A stretch of DNA of 26,028 nt from NCBI GenBank assembly GCA_050480705.1, contig JBJHAX010000030.1, forward strand, positions 1 to 26,028, written 5' to 3'. Source of the DNA: JBJHAX01 sp050480705. GTDB lineage: Bacteria; Actinomycetota; Nitriliruptoria; Nitriliruptorales; Nitriliruptoraceae. A program made the translations under genes and the position numbers. Positions within the stretch are counted from its first letter, which is position 1, and each line of letters opens with the position of its first letter. Shown one piece after another: positions 22,097 through 26,028 of this stretch. The notes under the pieces were generated by a model. It worked only from the letters and a program-made list of their open reading frames with translations, did no database searches and was not told where the DNA came from.

Positions 22097-23182
22097 ATGA
22101 CCGTCGCATCCCAGGCAAAGCGTCCGGTCGGGGCCGTGTTCCCCTTCACGCTCGAGATCGACGTGCTCGCCGCCATGCTCAACGCCGAGTTCGCCGACCA
22201 CGAGGTGTACGACGGTGGCGAGCTGCAGTGGTTCGACGACGACGATCACGGCACCGGGATGCTCGCGTTCCTGTCGCGCCGTGACGACCGGAGGGTCGAC
22301 TACTACGTGCAGGCAGGCCTGCGTGTGGACCCCGGCGGCTACGAGATCGGCGGCGGAACCGGCAGCTGGACCGAAATCGATTTCGACGTCGCTCGGCTCG
22401 TCGTCACCGACCACGGTGTCGACGCCGAAGCGCGCTTCACCGACATCGACGGGCGGCTGATCGAGCTGCACGTGGACGACCGGGACACGAGGCTCCGCCG
22501 CCCGGCGGGACTGCTGGCGCCGGTCAGCGCCGCGATCGAGCGTCCCGTCAGCCTGCTGCTGGTGTGGATGCCCCGCTTCGATCTCGTACGCACGGGCGGC
22601 GTGACGCCGGTCGTGCGCATCGACGGTGTGCAGGTCGCCACGGGCCGGCTGCCCGGGATGCGTCTGCACCGCAGGCACCTGATCAAGTACGCCGCGCCGG
22701 TGGTGACCGTCCAACTCAACCCTTCGCATACCGGTCCGCTGACCGCCGACGGCGCAAGCGGCAGCCTCGGGCGCGATCCCGACGGGTTCCGCGAGGTCGT
22801 CGCCCAGCGCGCTGGCCACCACGCACGACTGACGTTGCAGCCTCCCGTCCCCGACCTTGCATCGCTGGCCGACGGCTCCACCACGTCCGGGCGTTTCGTC
22901 GTCGAATGCGACGGGTCGCGCCTGACGGGAGGATCGTGGGCGTTGACGCGCACCGGCGATGAAATCGAGGCGCGCCTCGACGTGGACGAACGCTGGCGGC
23001 CGGGCCGACTGCCGTGGCTGATGCGGCTGGTGACCACCGTGATGCCGGTGTTCCGCCGTTGGCCGACCACCTACCGGTGGCGCGCCTGTGTCCACCTCGA
23101 CGCCGAGCCGACCGTGACGGCACGCTGGGAGCGGAGCGGCGGCGAGCAGGGTCGCGGTTACCGACGGGCCACCCGTTCCTGA
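22097..23182 (+). CDS. Hypothetical protein of 361 residues, unrecognised family
   Basis: This is a clear coding frame with AAAGGA (22085-22090) six bases before ATG 22097. I do not recognise the family. The N-terminal third alternates acidic loops and strands (EVYDGGELQWFDDDDHG; YYVQAGLRVDPGGYEIGGG; WTEIDFDVARLVVTDHGVDA), suggesting a beta-sandwich or barrel. The middle has a hydrophobic stretch PVSLLLVWMPRFDLV and a basic region RLPGMRLHRRHLIKY. The C-terminal part (RLPWLMRLVTTVMPVFRRWP) looks amphipathic and might touch a membrane. There is no signal peptide. It follows the serine hydrolase by 91 bp and may share its transcript, so a lipid- or ester-related role is conceivable, but this is only a guess from context. 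Confidence 0.75.
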   Translation: MTVASQAKRPVGAVFPFTLEIDVLAAMLNAEFADHEVYDGGELQWFDDDDHGTGMLAFLSRRDDRRVDYYVQAGLRVDPGGYEIGGGTGSWTEIDFDVARLVVTDHGVDAEARFTDIDGRLIELHVDDRDTRLRRPAGLLAPVSAAIERPVSLLLVWMPRFDLVRTGGVTPVVRIDGVQVATGRLPGMRLHRRHLIKYAAPVVTVQLNPSHTGPLTADGASGSLGRDPDGFREVVAQRAGHHARLTLQPPVPDLASLADGSTTSGRFVVECDGSRLTGGSWALTRTGDEIEARLDVDERWRPGRLPWLMRLVTTVMPVFRRWPTTYRWRACVHLDAEPTVTARWERSGGEQGRGYRRATRS

Positions 23183-23343
23183 ACGCACAGATCGGACGCG
23201 ACGACGAGCCGTGGCGCGACCACGGCCCGACATTGCACGTCGCCGGCGCTCACCGGCGACCGCGCGTCGCCTCCCGAAAACACAGCCGGGTACGGTCCCA
23301 CGAAGCAGCGATGAGCGAAACGTCTCGCCAAAGGGAACAGCAC

Positions 23344-23517
23344 GTGGCTGTGATCGTCGTACTCCTCGCGCTCCTTCTCCTGCTGCTCCTGGTGCTGTGG
23401 CTGTTCGGCCAGGGAGGCGGCGGAGGCGGCGGAGGCGGCTGGGGGCCACGCGGTCCCGACGGCCCCGATGACGGGCTGGCGGCCGTCCCTGAACGCGAAC
23501 GGATCGACGCGGGCTGA
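23344..23517 (+). CDS. Small glycine-rich single-pass membrane protein (57 residues)
   Basis: The N-terminus is almost entirely hydrophobic (AVIVVLLALLLLLLLVLWLF), followed by a run of nine glycines, a Gly/Pro/Asp segment (WGPRGPDGPDDG) and a charged tail. It would be a single-pass membrane peptide with a flexible domain on one side. GTG 23344 has AAGGGA (23331-23336) seven bases upstream, so I prefer it to ATG 23311, which lacks a site and would add MSETSRQREQH. The function is unknown. It is the last plus-strand gene before the converging Nudix gene, with a 161-bp gap after the 361-residue gene in which I see nothing else. Confidence 0.6.
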   Translation: MAVIVVLLALLLLLLLVLWLFGQGGGGGGGGGWGPRGPDGPDDGLAAVPERERIDAG

Positions 23518-23566
23518 CCCGAGCCACATCAGGCTGCCGGAACCGCCCGATGCGCCGCACACATCA

Positions 23567-25051
23567 TCACCGCCGCGGATCGCCGTGACGACCCGGCGGC
23601 GACGGGTCGGGTTCGGCGACCTGATCGGGCGTTGCCGCGTCGGAGACCGCATCGGCGAGCAGCCGGACGAGTTGGCCGCCGGCGAACAACTCCGGCGGCG
23701 CCTCGACGCCGACCGATCGCCACGCAGCCGTCGGTATCCCCAGATCCGCCACGTACAGGTCGCCGAGGTAGGGCTGCACGACCTCCTCGCGCAGCGCCAG
23801 CGTCGGCAGACCCAGCGCCACGGTGACGTCGGCCGTCACGCAGGGACCCCGTGCGCCCGCGTCGGCGGCGAGCCCGCTCGGCAGGTCGACCGCAACGATC
23901 GCGCACGCGAAGCGGCGCAGCCAGCTGGCCGCTGCATCGGGCAGGTCACGCAGCGGCGGTTCGGCACCCACACCGAGCATCGCATCGACGACCAGGTCGC
24001 CCGGATCGGTGTCGTCACCGAGGTCGTCCCCGGTCACGGCGCGCACTTGAACACCAGCATCGCGCAGCATGTGTGTCTGCGCCGGCAGGCGCGGTGGCCC
24101 GACCGTGAGCACGGTCACCTGCGCCCCGGTGCCCGCCAGGATGCGCGCGGCCGCCAGGCCCGCCGCACCGTTGCTGCTCGGGCCTGCGAGCACGGTCACA
24201 CGGGTCGATGGCAGTGTTCCGGGACGCATTCGGCGGACAGCTCCGACGACGGCGCGACCGGCCTGCTCGGCGCACACCGCGGTGTCGACCCCGCGGGTCG
24301 CCAGCCAGGTGCGTACGCCACGCACCTGAACGGCGTTGACGTGCGGCACCCGGTCCTGCTCGATCGCAGCAGGCACCTCCTCGAGGCGTTGCCGGCGCTG
24401 CCAGGCGGGGGCGCGTTCCCAGGGGCGCACCGCACGTTCGTCGCCGAGATCCTCCGGCCGCCGCCCGGCGTGCCATCCCTCGACGGCCAGATCGAGCACG
24501 ACGGCGAGCACACGCGCGGTCGCCCCCCACAGCAGGTCGTCGTCGAGCTGCCACGCCCAGCTCGCGCCCGCCTGGGTGCGGTCGACCTGGCGCTGGCGAT
24601 CGTGGTCGAGCAGCCAGGCGAGGGGGATCCGCAGGATCTCGTCGACCTCCCACGGGTTCTCGTGCAGTTCGTGGGGCTCGACCCAACGGGCGACGACGGG
24701 CACGACCCAGAATCGTGACGGCGGGATGTAGAACATCGGGCCGGCGCCGACCACACGTGCGGACTCGGCCCGCAGGCCGACCTCCTCGGCGGCCTCGCGC
24801 AGCGCGGCCTGCTCGACCGTCTCCCCCGGGTCGATGCGCCCTCCCGGAAACGAGATCTGGCCCGGATGCGAGCGCAGGTCCTGGCGGCGGCGGGTGAGCA
24901 CGACACGTGGCCCGTGCGGGGTGTCCTCGAGCAGCACCAGCACGGCGCCGGCCCGCGCCTTGGGCGGTGGCGTCTGCTCGTCACGCGGCACATGGGCGAG
25001 GGCGTCGTCGAGCCGGCGCCAGAACGACTCGGAAGCGAACCTCGGGTCCAT
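23567..25051 (-). CDS. Fusion of Nudix (CoA-pyrophosphatase-like) and YjeF_N (NAD(P)HX epimerase-like) domains
   Basis: This is a two-domain protein of 494 residues. Residues about 30-200 form a Nudix hydrolase with the CoA-pyrophosphatase leader HPGQISFPGG and an intact Nudix box (Gly71, Glu78, REAAEEVGL). Residues about 240-470 match the YjeF N-terminal domain: AEQAGRAV, VTVLAGPSSNGAAGLAAARI, LVVDAMLGVG and VDLPSGLAADAG. In active epimerases the nucleotide loop is usually GNNGGDG; here it is SSNGAAG, so the conserved Asp is Ala, while the later VDLPSG site is kept. The first half should hydrolyse CoA or a related dinucleotide; the second may be an altered epimerase or a binding domain. ATG 25051 follows a GGGGAG stretch. 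It lies 24 bp downstream of ppx. Confidence 0.85.
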   Translation of the reverse strand: MDPRFASESFWRRLDDALAHVPRDEQTPPPKARAGAVLVLLEDTPHGPRVVLTRRRQDLRSHPGQISFPGGRIDPGETVEQAALREAAEEVGLRAESARVVGAGPMFYIPPSRFWVVPVVARWVEPHELHENPWEVDEILRIPLAWLLDHDRQRQVDRTQAGASWAWQLDDDLLWGATARVLAVVLDLAVEGWHAGRRPEDLGDERAVRPWERAPAWQRRQRLEEVPAAIEQDRVPHVNAVQVRGVRTWLATRGVDTAVCAEQAGRAVVGAVRRMRPGTLPSTRVTVLAGPSSNGAAGLAAARILAGTGAQVTVLTVGPPRLPAQTHMLRDAGVQVRAVTGDDLGDDTDPGDLVVDAMLGVGAEPPLRDLPDAAASWLRRFACAIVAVDLPSGLAADAGARGPCVTADVTVALGLPTLALREEVVQPYLGDLYVADLGIPTAAWRSVGVEAPPELFAGGQLVRLLADAVSDAATPDQVAEPDPSPPGRHGDPRR

Positions 25052-25075
25052 CGGGGGTGCTCTCCCCTCGTGCCG

Positions 25076-26002
25076 TCAGGCCAGGGTCGCGGCCAGCCCG
25101 TCGAGGCCGTCCGATTCGCTGGCGATCATCGCATCCGCGCCGCTGCGGCGCACGACCGCGTCGATGATCATCGCGCCCGCATGCAGCACGTCCTCGCGCC
25201 CCGGCTGGACCGGCCCGAGTCGCGCACGTTCGGTGCTGGTGGCCGCGAGCAGCCGCTGCGTGAGGGCCGCGAGCTCGTCGTAAGGGACCCGGGTGCCGTG
25301 GATACGCTCTTCGTCGTAGCTGTCGAGCCCGAGATGGATCGCGGCAAGCGTTGTGGCCGTACCGGCGACCGCGACGAGCGTGCCGATGTCGGCGAGCTCG
25401 GACCCGCCGGCGCGCAGCTGGGCGCATCCGCGGTCGAGCTGGACGGCGATCTGTTCGCGGGCTGCGTCGAGGTCACCGGCATGTGGTGGATCGTGCCGCA
25501 GGCACCGTTCGGTCAGCCGTACGCATCCGAGCTGCAGCGACGTGCTCACCCGGGCGTCCCCGCTGATCTCGCCGATGGTGATCTCGGTGGATCCGCCGCC
25601 GACGTCGAGGACCGCGACCGTGCCTTTCAACGCCAGGTTCGCTGCGACACCGGCGAAGGCGAGCGCGGCTTCGTCGCCTCCTGAGAGCACCTCGGGTTCG
25701 ATGCCGACTCGCTCGCGGACCGCGTCGACGAACCGGTCGCGGTCGCTCGCATCACGCACCGCCGAGGTGGCCGCGATACGCACCCGGTCGTCGACACCGT
25801 GGCCGCGCCAGCGGGCGCGGAAACCGGCGAGCGCATCGAGCGTGCGTTCGAGTGCGGCGTCGTCGAGCCGGCCCGTCTGGTCGACGCCTGACGCCAGCCG
25901 GGTGATCACCATGTGTCGTTCGAGACGCTGGCCGTCGGCGTCGACGACGAGAAGCCGCACCGAGTTGCTGCCGACGTCGACCGCCGCGCGGGGGACACTC
26001 AT
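25076..26002 (-). CDS. Ppx/GppA-family phosphatase (exopolyphosphatase type)
   Basis: This protein of 308 residues belongs to the ASKHA superfamily and acts on polyphosphate or pppGpp. Phosphate loop 1 is AAVDVGSNSVRLLVVD and phosphate loop 2 is VAVLDVGGGSTEITIG, with the intervening AATSAVRDASDRDRF and EVLSGGDEAALAFAG (family Glu), and AVAGTATTLAAIHLGLD near the C-terminal end. The short form of about 300 residues, without the C-terminal HD domain of E. coli Ppx, is normal in actinobacteria. ATG 26002 overlaps the stop of an upstream frame (ATGA), so it is probably co-transcribed with it, and the Nudix-YjeF_N gene follows closely. Confidence 0.92.
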   Translation of the reverse strand: MSVPRAAVDVGSNSVRLLVVDADGQRLERHMVITRLASGVDQTGRLDDAALERTLDALAGFRARWRGHGVDDRVRIAATSAVRDASDRDRFVDAVRERVGIEPEVLSGGDEAALAFAGVAANLALKGTVAVLDVGGGSTEITIGEISGDARVSTSLQLGCVRLTERCLRHDPPHAGDLDAAREQIAVQLDRGCAQLRAGGSELADIGTLVAVAGTATTLAAIHLGLDSYDEERIHGTRVPYDELAALTQRLLAATSTERARLGPVQPGREDVLHAGAMIIDAVVRRSGADAMIASESDGLDGLAATLA

Positions 26003-26028
26003 GCGCGGGGTCCGCCACGGCGCCGTGT
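25999..26028 (-). CDS. C-terminal end of an upstream gene (edge of window)
   Basis: Reading in from the right edge on the minus strand, nine codons (TRRRGGPRA) lead to a TGA that overlaps the ppx ATG in an ATGA junction. This is the layout expected for a co-transcribed gene. In actinobacteria a DUF501 gene often precedes ppx, but too little is visible to identify it. Confidence 0.35.
   Translation of the reverse strand, partial: TRRRGGPRA

Noticed and set aside
1..26028. CRISPR array, insertion sequence or rRNA
   Set aside because: No spaced direct repeats, transposase motifs or rRNA-like segments were seen.

Overview
The window is a chromosomal stretch of a very GC-rich bacterium, with strong G/C preference at third codon positions and frequent GTG starts. 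The gene content suggests a high-GC actinobacterium: a three-gene succinate dehydrogenase with a single membrane subunit, an LpdA-like flavoprotein resembling mycobacterial LpdA, the order purN-purH-folD-mdh-trpS, and putative -10 boxes of the TAnnnT type. I cannot name the genus. Most of the region is housekeeping and respiratory metabolism.

Layout. (1) 1-3159, plus strand: the 3' end of an unrecognised gene, a hairpin, then a two-gene ion-transport unit: a tandem MgtE/SLC41-type divalent-cation transporter and a soluble protein made of two PhoU-like plus TrkA_C-like units. (2) 3195-6846, minus strand: a hypothetical protein, biotin ligase, a cupredoxin lipoprotein with a complete type-1 copper site, and an LpdA-like flavoprotein disulfide reductase without the His-Glu pair of true lipoamide dehydrogenases. 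(3) 6919-10358, minus strand: sdhC-sdhA-sdhB. (4) 10654-11910, plus strand: glutamate dehydrogenase, divergent from sdhC. (5) 11975-17252, minus strand: trpS, mdh, folD, purH, purN, with stop/start overlaps at mdh/trpS and purN/purH; then a small DUF2007-like gene. (6) 17698-18945, plus strand: an L-2-hydroxyglutarate oxidase/dehydrogenase. (7) 18960-19853: tRNA-Leu(UAA), then a Phd/VapB-VapC toxin-antitoxin module with a near-textbook palindromic operator and a probably leaderless promoter. (8) 19854-20297: a gene-less stretch. (9) 20298-23517, plus strand: a SnoaL-like protein, a class C beta-lactamase-family serine hydrolase whose Shine-Dalgarno sits in the loop of a perfect 9-bp hairpin, a 361-residue protein of unknown family, and a 57-residue glycine-rich membrane peptide. 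(10) 23567-26028, minus strand: a Nudix (CoA-pyrophosphatase-like) domain fused to a YjeF_N (NAD(P)HX epimerase-like) domain, a Ppx/GppA phosphatase, and the last codons of one more gene.

How the genes fit together. SdhCAB, malate dehydrogenase, glutamate dehydrogenase and the L-2-hydroxyglutarate enzyme converge on the TCA cycle around 2-oxoglutarate and the quinone pool. LpdA probably adds another flavoprotein redox activity. PurN, PurH and FolD form a one-carbon/purine unit. The accessory part is mainly 19046-23517. The most interesting items are the hairpin-embedded ribosome binding site with its little-known neighbours, the Nudix-YjeF_N fusion with an altered epimerase motif, the tandem MgtE plus tandem PhoU-TrkA_C pair, and the likely CTG start of purN. 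I did not find a clear-cut new defence or mobile system. All family calls rest on reading motifs, without database searches.
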